26,140 nucleotides of DNA from Phaeoceros laevis. Lineage: Eukaryota; Anthocerotophyta; Anthocerotopsida; Notothyladales. The notes under the pieces are model-generated. The model worked only from the letters and a program-made list of their open reading frames with translations, had not been told where the DNA came from and searched no databases. Below are positions 1 through 10,007 of the stretch, one piece after another. Position 1 is the stretch's first letter. Every line of letters starts with the position of its first letter. A program made the position numbers and the translations under genes. The stretch covers positions 1 to 26,140 of the forward strand of contig JBNGIQ010007639.1 in NCBI GenBank assembly GCA_049999765.1. The letters run 5' to 3'.

Positions 1-12
1 GCCGGGTAGCAG

Positions 13-372
13 CCTATGCGGGTGAATGCTTACGTGACCAGATGGATGGGCGCTCTTTCCACAAACCCTCTCCTCACGCAAGACCTACCTCATCCCCGCA
101 TGGCCTGCGACGCTCTAATCTTCACCAGCACTGCAGAAGTGGAGAGACTTCTCAAGTCTCTTCAAATGCCTGCTGAAGAGCTCAACAGCCTGGCCAAAGG
201 AAGATGCGTGGTGGCAGCTCATGGCCGAGTCACAGCTGAAGGCGCCGCCAAATTACGAGTGCAAGTGGACGTGGTAGGCTCCAAGTTCCACAGCTTTGTG
301 GGAATCGTCGGTGCCCTCACACACTACTTTGATGAAGGACTGACACACTGCTTTGACGCTTCATCAGCGTAA
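13..372 (+). CDS. Uroporphyrinogen-III synthase-like protein, terminal exon (partial)
   Basis: This is the last exon of a gene that begins outside the window, ending at TAA 370-372. The frame is closed upstream by a stop at 7-9, and a splice acceptor reading TAGCAG ends at 12, so the exon probably starts at 13 rather than at the ATG at 16. The translation has the pattern of the second half of HemD-type uroporphyrinogen-III synthases: a DALIFTSTAEVERLL segment (the FTS-A-V strand and turn), then VVAAHGRVTAEGAAKL and VDVVGSKFHSFVGIVGAL, which match the family's final strand, G-x-x-T turn and helix. The family closes and inverts ring D of hydroxymethylbilane to make uroporphyrinogen III in tetrapyrrole synthesis; in plants it acts in plastids. 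The usual Pro of the Gly-Pro-x-Thr turn is Arg here. Family recognised by pattern only. It is convergent with the GT64 gene. Confidence 0.6.
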   Translation, partial: PMRVNAYVTRWMGALSTNPLLTQDLPHPRMACDALIFTSTAEVERLLKSLQMPAEELNSLAKGRCVVAAHGRVTAEGAAKLRVQVDVVGSKFHSFVGIVGALTHYFDEGLTHCFDASSA

Positions 373-412
373 ACTTGTAAAGAGTCTTCATCAATGCAAT
401 AAGCACCGCATG

Positions 413-577
413 CAAAGATTTTTGTGATCAAGAGGTCTGGCCTAATGTGTTGCGTCACTNNNNNNNNNNCAAAGATTTTTGTGATCAAGAGGTCTGGCCT
501 AATGTGTTGCGTCACTTTCGGCCAATCCCCATCAAGAGGTCTGGCCTAATGTGTTGCGTCACTTTCGGCCAATCCCC
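413..577. repeat. 47-bp tandem repeat containing a 10-N assembly gap
   Basis: Two perfect head-to-tail 47-bp units lie at 484-530 and 531-577; the unit begins ATCAAGAGGTCTGGCC and ends GGCCAATCCCC. Before them, 413-459 and 470-516 are identical 47-bp stretches on either side of the ten Ns at 460-469. The gap therefore sits inside the repeat, and its true size and copy number are unknown. The surrounding 373-812 is the intergenic space between the 3' ends of two convergent genes; I see no other gene in it. Confidence 0.9.
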
Positions 578-812
578 ATCGCAAGCACTGGCCTTAGCAT
601 ATTCGTGGGAACAGTGGTACCTTGGCCGACTAAATGAATAAACAACGCCCACGTGTCGCCAAAACGAGGTGCCACATGGACACCGTACCCATCCTCCTTT
701 GCTCGCTATGGGGCATACTAAAAACTCACAAGCGGCCGCTTCCCGTGTTTTAGGTGACAACCTTTCGGACTTGGGAGACTGGAAACAGAGAACGTATTTC
801 ATGTGGTCTATT

Positions 813-2258
813 TCACCAAAACCACTCACGAGCTGCATCCACAGCTTTTACACTGGTCTCCACAAGGGGCATATGCCCGTACTCGGAGACAAATTTGTTC
901 ACACAGTTTGTCCGGTGCTCACTGTGCCCTTGTAAACTACTGATACCTGTTGAGCCTATCTCCAAAACCTTACCTGCAAGAAAGGCTGCAGACCGTCAGC
1001 ACTCTTACATTGCCTTTACTTGCCGTTTTCTGAGAACTAAGCCTCGACAAGGGAAGCGGCTGGGAGTTCGAGTAAGATTGACACATACCCTTCACCCAAA
1101 TGGGGGCAGCGCCTGTAGCATTGGCCACTAAGAAAGACATGGCAATGTCCTCGCAGTTCCTGCACTTGCACCCCATTAGTCCATCAAACTCCGACCGGAA
1201 CCTGCCTTTGGACACCATCCTGTCACCTCACCTTTCAGCCTTCGTGAACGCTCTTATAGAAGCAGGCATTTCATCGGTATACATGGCGAGGTACTTCTTG
1301 TGGATAAAGGCAGCTTTTGTGAGAACCATGCTGTACGTGCCCGTCCACCATACAGACCACCATCCACCGTAGGAGTACTCTGCAGGACCATGCTTCTGGT
1401 GGGATGGAATCAGAAAGCACACAATAAAAAAAGGCAGTTAGATACAGAGGATGTGTCTTAACCTTATTGAGAAAAGCAGGAATTTTCCAAACAAAATTCG
1501 ACAGCAAACAGCAAACACAGGATGGATGTAGCAAGTAGCTAGTTTCTGAGAAGGGTACCCTTGCACGAAGCCAGTGCATTCTCGGAACAAAACCGACCAT
1601 GCTGTCAGAGGAACTGAGCCAGGTGCTAAAGGCGTGGTCCATGGTGTGGCAAGGAATCACCACATCATCATCAATGGAAAAAACAGCATCTGTTCTCAAG
1701 TCCTGTATGGGTTTAAACCTGTTGTTCAGATCATCATCCTCATTGATATCAAACCTGAGGTCTGGCCTGTAGGCATGTTCAATTGAGCCGGAGATGATAC
1801 AGTCCTGCAAGTTTGTCCGAAGAGATTCAGGAGGAGGATGCGGTTCACTCCACACCACCCGAATGGCATCTATATATCTGCAGGATGAATAATGAGCCAC
1901 GGTTTGCTTCAGCAGGTCATTCCGCTTGAATGTGTTGATCAGGACGGTGTAACGCTGCCTGCACACAAGGAGCAACGAGAGTAACAACTGGTCAAAGCCG
2001 AGGAAGCCTCTGGCGGATTTGAGAAGTAAACTACGTGGCCAGAGAAAGAGCGAGGGGATTGAACCTGGAGAGTGGAGAGCTCAAGTGGTCGCCCCCGAGT
2101 TGCCACCCCATGACATTTGCGGCATTTCTAGTAAGAGCAAGGACGGCGATGAGCAGGCAGGCAGACACAAACAACTTGATCCTGGTGTGAGGCTGGTGCA
2201 GGCACAGAAAATTGATGACACGCCAGCGGAAGAAGAGTCTGTCCCGCTGCGCTTTCAT
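813..2258 (-). CDS. GT64 (exostosin-like) glycosyltransferase, EPC1-like, five exons
   Basis: Exons on the minus strand are 2258-2065, 1958-1559, 1395-1232, 1159-1089 and 973-813 (stop included). All four introns (about 70 to 163 bp) are GT-AG and every phase joins in frame, giving 329 residues, close to the length of plant EPC1-type GT64 proteins. Residues 1-25 are basic and about 28-44 are hydrophobic (IKLFVSACLLIAVLAL), a type II signal anchor fitting a Golgi enzyme. The catalytic domain follows: YTVLINTFKRNDLL, VVWSEPHPPPESL, LRFDINEDDDLNNRF, the nucleotide-sugar/metal site SIDDDVV (Asp 161-163), MVGFVPRMHW, GGWWSVWWTGTYSMVL, NCEDIAMSFLVANATG, IGSTGISS and a C-terminal WFW. In plants the family is linked to glycosylation of sphingolipids or cell-surface glycans and to cell adhesion; the exact acceptor cannot be told here. 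The ATG at 2258 was chosen for its length match; in-frame ATGs lie further upstream. The gene looks intact. Confidence 0.93.
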
Positions 2259-2709
2259 AGTAGCCTTCTCCTTCTCCCTGACAGTGGCGGTGTGGCAGTT
2301 GCCACCTACTGTGGTGCCCATGCCAAACGCCATTTGCAGTCCATCGCCCAATCCCCAGGGAGCTTGATAATCCTGGAGAAGCAGTAGCACATGGTACAGT
2401 CGGCCCTGGTTAAATGTTACGCCTCGGGAGTAGCCACATATCCACGTGTAACACATATCCATAATATGATCAATTATTCACGACAAATTCATTAATATCT
2501 TGTAATGATAACGTACGGAGGTAACTATTTTCACTTGTGGCATGCTAACATACGATCTCGTGCTAACAACAACCAGCACTCTAATTACCCTTGCCACACA
2601 CACAATCAACGCCCCCGGGTAGTGATCACGAATTCAGCAAAGATGATGCCGTCCCATCAGTTATGCACGCTGGTGAGCGTTTCGGGTTACATGTGAAGGA
2701 AAGGCCCAA

Positions 2710-2736
2710 ACCCGGAGCGCTTTTTTCGCTCCGGGT
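2710..2736. repeat. Perfect GC-rich hairpin
   Basis: ACCCGGAGCG (2710-2719) and CGCTCCGGGT (2727-2736) form a perfect 10-bp stem with a 7-nt loop of C and six Ts. The right flank, a block ending ACATGCAAAGTGGCCC (about 2740-2769), recurs with small changes at 3061-3093, so the hairpin belongs to a repeat family rather than to a gene. It may be the end of a small fold-back DNA transposon. Confidence 0.75.
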
Positions 2737-2826
2737 CCGGGTCACATGCAAAGTGGCCCTTAGCTGGAAGAAGGTTCGCTTAAGACCCGCCAGGAGCTCC
2801 GAAGGAGGTAACGTCACATTCATGCT

Positions 2827-2912
2827 AATAAATCGTTTTTTATACTTGCTTCGTACGTCTGCACTCTGCAGTCCGCGCGAACATACCAAGCATGTATAAA
2901 AAACGATTTATT
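2827..2912. repeat. Fold-back inverted repeat, MITE-like
   Basis: The 19-nt arm AATAAATCGTTTTTTATAC (2827-2845) has its exact reverse complement at 2894-2912. With two mismatches the arms extend to 27 nt each (2827-2853 and 2886-2912), leaving a 32-nt centre. There is no coding potential. A second inverted pair overlaps the neighbourhood: 2926-2940 against 3049-3063, 15 nt perfect, core GGATTTCTCCGGGT. The rest of 2463-3070 holds nothing I can name. Confidence 0.8.
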
Positions 2913-3073
2913 GGGGACTCATCCGACCCGGAGAAATCCTAGGGTACCCAAAAATAGACCCTGAGGTTTTCTCCGGGCCGGAGCACCAACCTTCATTAAA
3001 CCAGCGCTAGAGTCCAAAAATTGAAATTATTTTACTTGTGACGTGGCGAGGATTTCTCCGGGTTCGGGCTACA

Positions 3074-3488
3074 TGCAAAGCGGCCCTAAGCTGGTACCCG
3101 CGGTCTCGATCCGCTCACCTCCAGGCCCAACACTAGCTGGAACTCGTGGGCACGGCCCTGACAACCTCCTTCGTCCCGCCGCGCCCGCCATCGCCAGATG
3201 CCACGCAAGGAGACGCCAGAACCGGGAAGTGAAACTCTCTCTCCTCTTGCCTTTCTCGCTCTTGCTTACATAGGCCCGGTGGGCCACCAACCCTACTCCT
3301 AAGGCTCGGCCCAACAGGCTCAGGCCCTACCCTAGCCACCGCCACATGGCGGGCCGCCCGTTAGGGCAATCCCCTAATCGCCCGCCGGCGTGGCACACAA
3401 TTAACGGTACAGTCTTCCTAACTGTAATTCCTACTGTGAACTAGGGCCTGTTAACACCTCTTGCTGTTAGCACGCCACAATTGTGGCA
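3074..3488 (-). mobile_element. Candidate LTR of a minus-strand LTR retrotransposon
   Basis: Read on the minus strand, a G-rich polypurine-like run (AGGGGGGG, about 3495-3502) is followed after a few bases by TGCCACAATTGTGGC, a palindrome-bearing start at 3488. About 190 bp on there is a CCTATGTAAG promoter-like sequence and a purine-rich leader. The end near TTTGCA (3074) is uncertain, because the sequence across it is also found at about 2740-2769. An integrase C-terminus of the same orientation lies upstream at 4244-4500, the order expected for pol followed by a 3' LTR. No matching second LTR is visible in the window, so boundaries and identity are tentative. Confidence 0.4.
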
Positions 3489-4243
3489 TGCTGCCCCCCC
3501 TAGGATCAGCACGCTGTGAGGCTTGCAACACCATCCTCCACAGCCACGGATCCTCAAAATTGCTAGCAGTTCGCCCAGCGGGCGGAGAAACGCATGCGCC
3601 GCCCCACACGCACCATGCCAGAATGCAAAACTGTAGACCTCCGGATCCAAATGGCAACAAGAAAACCTTAATCGGAACTCCCAAACACCCACCATGTTGA
3701 GGAATCCATCACGTCCGCCCAATACAGGACCACCGCGCAAGGCCTCTATTCCAAAACACAATTGCACCTTGCTTCCGGTGGAGATGCCTGCGGACGTCCA
3801 TTCTGGGCCATGTCAAGTAGTTCATCGGCCACAGCGTCGACTAACACCAGCTGAGTAGGGGCCGACACCTCCGGAGACACCATGTGGTGCGCACACGAAA
3901 TGAGGGCCGAGAAAGTCGACGGAGCCCCGTCGCCTTCCATAGCCACCTGGGCACTGGCCGGGGGAGCAGCCGCCCTCCCTGCGAGCCTGGAGCGAGTACA
4001 CTCCCTGCCACCCCGCCGATGCGCCATTGAACCAGCCCTCGCACTCTCCCCCGCAGCGCTGAAACTGTCACGGAAACCAGAGCAGAAGGCACCGAACTCG
4101 AGCAACAAGAGACAAGCAAAAATGGACCTACCCCCAAATGGTGCGAACCCAAGCCTTGCCCTTCCCCCCTGTGTCCTGCCAACTACCAGATAGAGACCGT
4201 CAACAACTTTTGACAAAAAGGACACTCTCGAAAAGATTCGCAC

Positions 4244-4500
4244 TCACGACTGCCAGAGGCCTGCCGCGTCAATTTCCATGGCAGCATGCGCCTCAATCTT
4301 CTGTTGTGCCGGCAAAGCTGAGGCCGATAAGAGCATCTTCACCGATCGCTGCTGGAGTCCCCGCCCAGGCACTTCCAACAATGCCATTTTCTTGTCCGGG
4401 TCCTTGAATCTCACCAGCTTGTACGGACCCTGAAAGTTGGGGGCCAGCTTTTTTTTCCAAGAAACTGGCGTGCGAATGTAAACAAGGTCAGAAATGGCAA
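4244..4500 (-). pseudogene. Ty3/Gypsy integrase C-terminal fragment (GPY domain)
   Basis: A minus-strand frame runs from about 4500 to a TGA at 4244-4246. It reads DLVYIRTPVSWKKKLAP, then NFQGPYKLVRFKDPD and ALLEVPGRG. This is the tail of a Gypsy integrase: the small SH3-like fold and the GPY/F motif that binds DNA during integration. The rest of integrase is not found directly upstream, where 4640-5200 is AT-rich with no domain I recognise. It is therefore a truncated relic, probably the 3' end of the element whose LTR candidate lies at 3074-3488. Confidence 0.75.
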
Positions 4501-4639
4501 ACGAGTATGAAATTCCTCCTTTGTGTCAGCGATCATGATCCCGCCTGCTTCTGGCCTGCATTCTTGCCATCGCCGCCGCTGCCTCCGCATGCCATTGGTC
4601 CATGTTCCTGCTGAGCTGAACGACGTACTCGGTCAAAAA

Positions 4640-5200
4640 CAAGGTCTCTCATGAATAGAGTTTCTCCTTGGTCTCCTTTTCCTCATGGCGAAAGCCATTT
4701 TCGAAATTTACAAAATTGCCCAAAACGATATTTTTAATGTTAAATAAAAACCATGCTTTAATTCTTGAGCGCCTACAAAGTATATTTTGCTTTTTTGCGA
4801 TTTTGTATATAACTTCTTCTTTTTTGCCACTTATGCCTGCACATAAAGCAAAAAAAAAGCACAAAAGAGATGATTGAGTTCATTGAGTGTCCCAAGCGAG
4901 ATTGAAAAACCCAAACCCGAGATAACTCCCATGACTCCCAAACTTTCATGCATCGCCCTCGCGTAGTAGCTAGCCCCATGGCGGAATCCATGCCTGCTAC
5001 ATCCTATACCTCAATGTCACCCTCCACATTGCCACCGCCCTTAACAACATTTGCTGCAGTGTTTTCTACCGCTACCATTAGTGCTGCCCCCGAGTCCGGA
5101 ATCACCTGATCACACGCCTCTTCAACCACCCGGAGTTTGCTTATGACTTGTTGTTTTTGGACCACATATGGCTTGCACATGAAACCAAAATAAACACTTG
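4640..5200. other. Non-coding AT-rich stretch
   Basis: Much of 4660-4880 is A/T-rich with homopolymer runs. Short frames on both strands are scattered and biased in composition, and I recognise no domain in them. A plus-strand stretch at about 5090-5185 reads like protein (NHLITRLFNHPEFAYDLLF) but is too short and isolated to call. Confidence 0.5.
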
Positions 5201-5204
5201 TTGC

Positions 5205-5390
5205 TGATTTTCACAAGACATCTTATTAAAAATTTGTTGATTTCACAAGACATCTTGTGAAAATTTTGTTGATTTTCACAAGACATCTAGGGATTTTCAC
5301 AAGACATTTTGGGATTTTTACAAGACATCTTGGGGTTGCTGATTTTCACAAGACACCTTGTGATTTTCACAAGACATCTTGTAGTTAGTG
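5205..5390. repeat. Minisatellite based on TTTTCACAAGACATCTTG
   Basis: Seven imperfect copies of a core close to TTTTCACAAGACATCTTG occur in about 185 bp, with spacings of roughly 20-45 bp; variants end in ATCTAGG, ATTTTGG or ACCTTGTG. Each core contains CAAGACATCTTG, nearly a 12-bp palindrome (CAAGA-CA-TCTTG), so single units can fold. No coding role is apparent. Confidence 0.85.
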
Positions 5391-5481
5391 TTTGATGTGG
5401 GGAAGGCCACAATTTCCATGATGTGCAGGAAGGTGTTTGAATACCGGGTAGTTCCACAAGAGAGGGCTCTAGCACCTGCAC

Positions 5482-6299
5482 CTACCAACACCAGCAGTGA
5501 TGAATGTGTGAATTCGGAAGAGATGGATGCATACGAGTCTTCGGACGGCTCTGCAGACTTGCACCATTTGCAGTAGGACGGGCTGGAATCTGGAGAAGAA
5601 CCAAACCCCAATCCAGAGATCCGGAATTTTGGGAGTGCGCCTCCTTCATTAAATGTTGTCTAGCCTCCACGGGAGGCACTACCAACCAACTTGACGATCT
5701 GGCTCTATTATGCAACAGTACACTCCTTGTCTGATCCCAAATATAGTACCTAGCCTTGGCCCTGATCTGTTTCCGATGCATGGCAGAGAAGTTGAATGTC
5801 AGCTCCTTCGTCCTTGGAAAATGCAGTAGCACCCCATCTTGGGCAGCGTCTATCGGTGCATTCCACCGGTCGGCAATTTTCACAAACCCAAAGTCCTTAT
5901 GGGGCCCTGAGATCTTCATGGTTCCCCCCACTACTCAGGCACTTGGCACAGGAAAATTCCCGGCAGTCCCCACACATGGGGTGTGGAACCATAGTCCTAC
6001 ACTGCCTACATCCTAGCTCTTGATGCTCAGAACTGAGTAAAAGCGCAGGGTATGGAAATGTAGACAAATCCAGATTCCAGGAACTAGCTCCTAACGTGGT
6101 GGACACCTGCATGGTTGCCTCCTGCGAGATCTTCCATTGTCTCCTCATCTTCAGGTATTGGCAAAGGTACCGGTACCCCCGAGCTGCCTCCTCCTGCCTC
6201 CCCTTCCCAGCTGTTCGTCTGGTCTGAACTAAGAAGACCACTGCCTTCATCTAACTCCATAATGTCGTCCACCTGGGCTCCCTCCTGGCAACCCATCAT
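5482..6299 (-). pseudogene. Unidentified protein-like sequence with a six-cysteine motif
   Basis: Three overlapping minus-strand frames (6299-6084, 6250-5897, 5931-5482) look like one former coding sequence broken by frameshifts. The first is acidic and Ser/Gly/Pro-rich. The second carries C-x2-C-x8-C-x2-C-x5-C-x2-C in GCRQCRTMVPHPMCGDC followed by REFSCAKC, a possible zinc-binding module. The third reads ISGPHKDFGFVKIADRWN, then VLLHFPRTKELTFNFSAMHR and RAKARYYIWDQ, with normal amino-acid composition. I do not recognise the family. It lies directly downstream of Gypsy RNase H remains in the same orientation, so it may be a retroelement gag or accessory region, or a captured gene fragment. 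Confidence 0.4.
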
Positions 6300-7221
6300 G
6301 CGTAGAGATGGTCCCGATCCGCCTGGCTTGCTGCCCTCCCAGCAGCAACTAGCTTCAACATGTCAAGGTACTGGTGCTTAGCCTTCAAGTTACTTGGTTG
6401 TGCTGGCCGAGCAACTGGATGCTCAGTTGGGCCCTTCAGTTTCTGTAAAGACGCCAGGTACTCTTGTTTCTGATGTTCTCGCATCTGCGCATTCACAAAC
6501 TGCTGTTGATATGGTGACATTGTCGGCCAAGGCTCCTGTGCTGTCCCCTTCCGCCTGGGAGGGAGCTCCACCCCTGCTGCATGTGCCTTGTATTGTTCCG
6601 TCCCAGGGACAGCTGGGCCCAGAACAGAAGCCTGTGTTGACCCAATACTGTCCCCCGGGCTCACCATTGCAGTGCAGCCCTTAAGAGTTAACGGATCCAT
6701 CCATACTTGAAGAAATCCAGCCTGTAAATCCACCTTGGTCGTTGCTCCTCCATGGATCTTGGCCTGGTAGGCCTCCCACCTTGCCAGCTCGTCTACTTGG
6801 AATGCAGGTGCTGGCAAGCCAAGGTTTGCAAGATAAACTTCCCACGTGGTGCCTTCCAGTCCACATAATGCCTGTAAAATTTGTCCAGGAATGCGTTCCT
6901 CCTCAAGGCTGCACAAAGTAGTTAGAAGATTCAAATAGAAGTTGGCATCCTTCTGTTCTAACTTGGACAGGGCATCAGCGGTTTTGTGCCGCACACCCCT
7001 CTTATATACTATAACAAAATGGTAACACATGAGCTTCACAGCCCATCTAGCTCATTCATGAGCCACTTAAGCGCAACATGGTCTGTCTCAACATTGAAAT
7101 TCACACCGTAGAGATAAGGACGGAAGAATTTGATACCAAAAACCACAGCCAAACACTCACCCTCTGTGGCTGAGTAGTTCTTCTCCGCACCATTGAGTTT
7201 TCTGGACGCAGTCCACTCCAA
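6296..7221 (-). pseudogene. Ty3/Gypsy RNase H remnant fused to an unidentified ORF
   Basis: The frame 7221-7036 has the second half of a Gypsy RNase [21 protein letters not shown] (catalytic Glu), FFRPYLYG and [14 protein letters not shown] (catalytic Asp). The frame 7039-6296 continues with the end of the domain, YHFVIVYKRGVRHKTADALS (last catalytic Asp), after a one-frame shift. The first strand with the initial Asp is missing. The remaining 200 codons, including QQFVNAQMREHQKQEYL, are not integrase and match nothing I know. The frame is long and open despite its broken start, and runs on into the Cys-rich sequence below 6300. It belongs to a different Gypsy copy from the RNase H at 8.1-8.25 kb. 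Confidence 0.7.
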
Positions 7222-7487
7222 GGGTATGCTTGTTCTAAACCACTTTGGGCATAATGGGATGCCTTCCCAATAATAGATAATATGGGCTGTTGGCTAATGA
7301 TGCTTGGGCGCTAATCCTGTACTCCAACATAATGTACGGTAATCGATTACTCTGCACACCCCCAAAACATGATAGCATAGTTTGGAGGAACATTTGCCCT
7401 TGCGGTGTTCTGTGATGTCTTTCTCAAAAATACTGCAATCTCCGCCCACTTTGAGAAGTGTTGAATCATGATCATACAATGCATGAA

Positions 7488-8270
7488 CATTGCCGCTTCT
7501 TATCAAAGGTAGCCCAAGCATTAAATCCACTGACCACCTCAATAAGAAACCCTTAATGGGTAAGGAATGCAGAATAACATCACTTGCTGTGAACCAGGCC
7601 TTCACCCTGTCACATGCCGCACACTCAGCTACAACTTGCTCCACGTTAGTGTACATGCCTGCCCAAAAGTAATGTGGGCGAAGCATATGATGTGTCCTTT
7701 TTACAGCAAAATGCCCTAGCTCTTTGTGCGCAGCCTCTATGATGCTTCTCCGCTCTTGTGGTGGCGGGACGACCCTGTCCATGTCACGCCCCTTCAGCAT
7801 CAGCTTCCCTTCTTTCCAATGGTATCTCTGCACCTTCTGCTTCAGTTGATGTCGTCTTTTACTGCTCATGTCTGCTGGTACCTCATCCCCTTTCAGCAGC
7901 TTTATCGCCCTAGTATCCTTCCAAATGTCTTTTACAAACTCATTTAATAGCACGGCTTCAGGGATGTCAACCGATGTGGCTGCCAGCAGTGCTATGCATG
8001 CTCTAGGAGACATGTAGTTGGGCCCTCATCTTGCCGTGCTCCTGTCACATCACTGCTTCCTTCGACGGGATTCCTTGATAACCCATCTGCATTATTATGT
8101 ACTCTTTCTTGGCCGGTGAACAGTGCTCATTTCATACTCAGACAATAATAGGGCCCACCTCGCCAATTTACCACTGAGCTTTGGATTCGTCACGAGGCAG
8201 TGGAGGGGTTGCTGGTCAATGACGATTTGAAAACTTTGTCCACACAACTTCTACAAGCCTCTCTCTTCAC
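7488..8270 (-). pseudogene. Ty3/Gypsy RNase H end and integrase N-terminal half
   Basis: From about 8260 the minus strand reads FQIVIDQQPLHCLVTNPKLS and GKLARWALLLSEYEM, the end of RNase H. A stop and a frameshift near 8115 follow, then NNADGLSRNP. The frame 8013-7488 continues with DIWKDTRAIKLL, a linker, and the integrase HHCC zinc finger: His96, His101, Cys131 and Cys134 of that frame, within HKELGHFAVKRTHH and ECAACDR. It then enters the catalytic core at LPIKGFLLRWSVDL (first catalytic Asp position). Recognisable homology stops at about 7488, where unrelated sequence begins. The RNase H tail and DIW linker closely resemble those of the methyltransferase-bearing Gypsy at 18.65-25.3 kb, so the two are probably of one lineage. 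8271-8690 holds nothing I can identify. Confidence 0.8.
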
Positions 8271-8699
8271 GTGAGCTTTGGCTATGGCTGCCACCTAGGT
8301 TTTCCACGCGCTGCCGCCTGTTTCGCTGCCTTCTCATCGTCTGATCGGCCTAAAACCAAGTGCATTGCGATCACTTTGTCAAGACAATCGTAGGAGTGCT
8401 AAGTTTTCCCCGTTCTGGTGCACTTTTGTTTGTATTTTCTGTCTTTTCCTTCAGTCCCCATCACCCTGCTAGGGATTTGCTGTGTGCCTTGCTGTTTCCA
8501 GGCCTCAGACTTGCATCCTGATCGTCTTCACAAGGCGGTTCTGGGAGTGCTGACCTCTGCCTGTTTTTCTGTGTTTTCTTCTGTGCTTGCTGTGTTTTTT
8601 CGTCACCCATCCTCACCCCGCGGGATGCTGCCACAAGACTGCTATGCCTGGAAGGTGGCTGTGGTTGCACAATGTCAGGACATGGCGGCCTACTGCGGA

Positions 8700-9990
8700 C
8701 CACCACCGACTAGGCTGCTTGTAGTTCTAAAGTTGTTGGGTGGCTGCGAGGACGGCGATGTCTGATCACAGAGAAGTGCAAGGAGCTGCACTCCAAGGTT
8801 GTCAAAAGAGGTCTGCTGAATGATTCAGTGGTGGGTAGCGACCTGGTGAACATGTATGTATAATGTGGTGAGCTGGAAGGTGCACGCCAAGTTTTTGACA
8901 GCATGGCCACAAAGGAGGTGGTGACATGGCCAGTGCTGATCGCTGGGTATGCACAGCAAGGACTTGGCCAGGAGGCGCTTGTTGTGTGTGGACAAATGGA
9001 GGTGGCGGGCCGCAATTTGGCTAACGATGTTACATTTGCTTGCCTTCTGAAGGCGTGTGCAAGTACTGGTGCGTTGCAGAAGGGCAAGCAGCTCCACTCA
9101 CAGGTTTTCAAAAGAGGACTGCTGGATAACGCAGTGATGGGCAACTACCTGGTGGATACGTATGCGTTTTTGCAATTGACAGCATGGCCACAAACAAGGT
9201 GGTGACATGGAATGCCCTGATCGCTGGGCCATACAGAAGGAAAGGGAGCTGCCTGTGCTGGAAGATGCACGTCAGGTCTTTGCAGAAGGGCAAGCAGCTT
9301 CACTCACAGATTGTCAAAAGAGGACTGTTGAATAACGTAGTGGTGGGTAACTGCCTTGTGGACATGTGCAAAATGTGGTGAACTGAAAGATGCACGCCAG
9401 GTTTTTGACAAGATGGCCACAAATGACGTGGTGACGTGGAATGCCCTGATAGTTGGGTATGCACAGCAAGGACTCGGCCAAGAGGTGCTTGTTGTGTATG
9501 GACAAATGGAGGAGGCGGGCCTCATTTTGGCTGACCATGTTCCTTTTCCTTGCCTTTTGAAGGCGTGTGCAAGCACTAGTGCCATACAGAAGGGCAGAGA
9601 TCTGCACTCAAAAATTGTTAATAGAGGTCTGCTGGATGAATGTAGTGGTGCGCAACTGCTTGGTGGACATGTATGCAAAACGTGGTGAGCTGGAAGATAC
9701 GTGCCAAGTTTTTTGACAGCATGGGCACAAAGGATGTGGTGACATGGAACACTCTGCTTGCTGGATATGGTGCATGTTGGACATGTATGCAAAATGTGGT
9801 GAGATGGAAGATACATGCCAGGTTTTTGACAACGTGGACACAAAGGATGTGGTGACATGGAACACCCTGATTGCTGGATATAGTGCTTGTGATGAAGGTC
9901 GCCAAGCACTACCTTGTTTTCGAGAGATGTTAGTTAGAGGCTGCATAATTTTGAAGACTGCAGGTTTGTGGGGTGGCAGGGCTGTGGAGA
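8700..9990 (+). pseudogene. Degenerate PLS-class PPR gene, part 1
   Basis: Plus-strand sequence in shifting frames encodes repeated pentatricopeptide motifs. Typical pieces are ARQVFDSMATKEVVTW, IAGYAQQGLGQEAL, LLKACASTGALQKGKQLHSQ and KRGLL. The phrase FDxMxTKDVVTWN recurs from about 8895, 9175, 9405, 9715 and 9830, and the spacing fits PLS triplets shortened by deletions. Such proteins normally bind organellar RNA, in mitochondria or plastids, and guide editing or processing. Here every 100-300 bp carries a stop or frameshift, for example TAA in the stretch VNMYV-stop-CGELEG near 8860, and no transit peptide or E/DYW domain is seen. It is a pseudogene. The repeats are very similar at DNA level, suggesting tandem duplication before or during decay. 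Confidence 0.85.
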
Positions 9991-10007
9991 GTCTGGAGAT
10001 TGCATAA

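Noticed and set aside
3746-4243. 165-codon minus-strand ORF
   Set aside because: Biased GC-rich composition, no domain, and it lies after the integrase stop; probably untranslated 3' sequence of the Gypsy relic.
5090-5185. Short protein-like plus-strand stretch (NHLITRLFNHPEFAYDLLF)
   Set aside because: Only about 30 codons with no extension in either direction and no domain; cannot be told from chance.
5205-5390. CRISPR-like array
   Set aside because: Units are imperfect, spacing is irregular and short, and the setting is a plant nuclear genome with no cas genes.
9304-9946. Minus-strand Cys/His-rich ORFs resembling zinc fingers
   Set aside because: They are the antisense reading of PPR repeats; the CP and HH patterns repeat with PPR periodicity.
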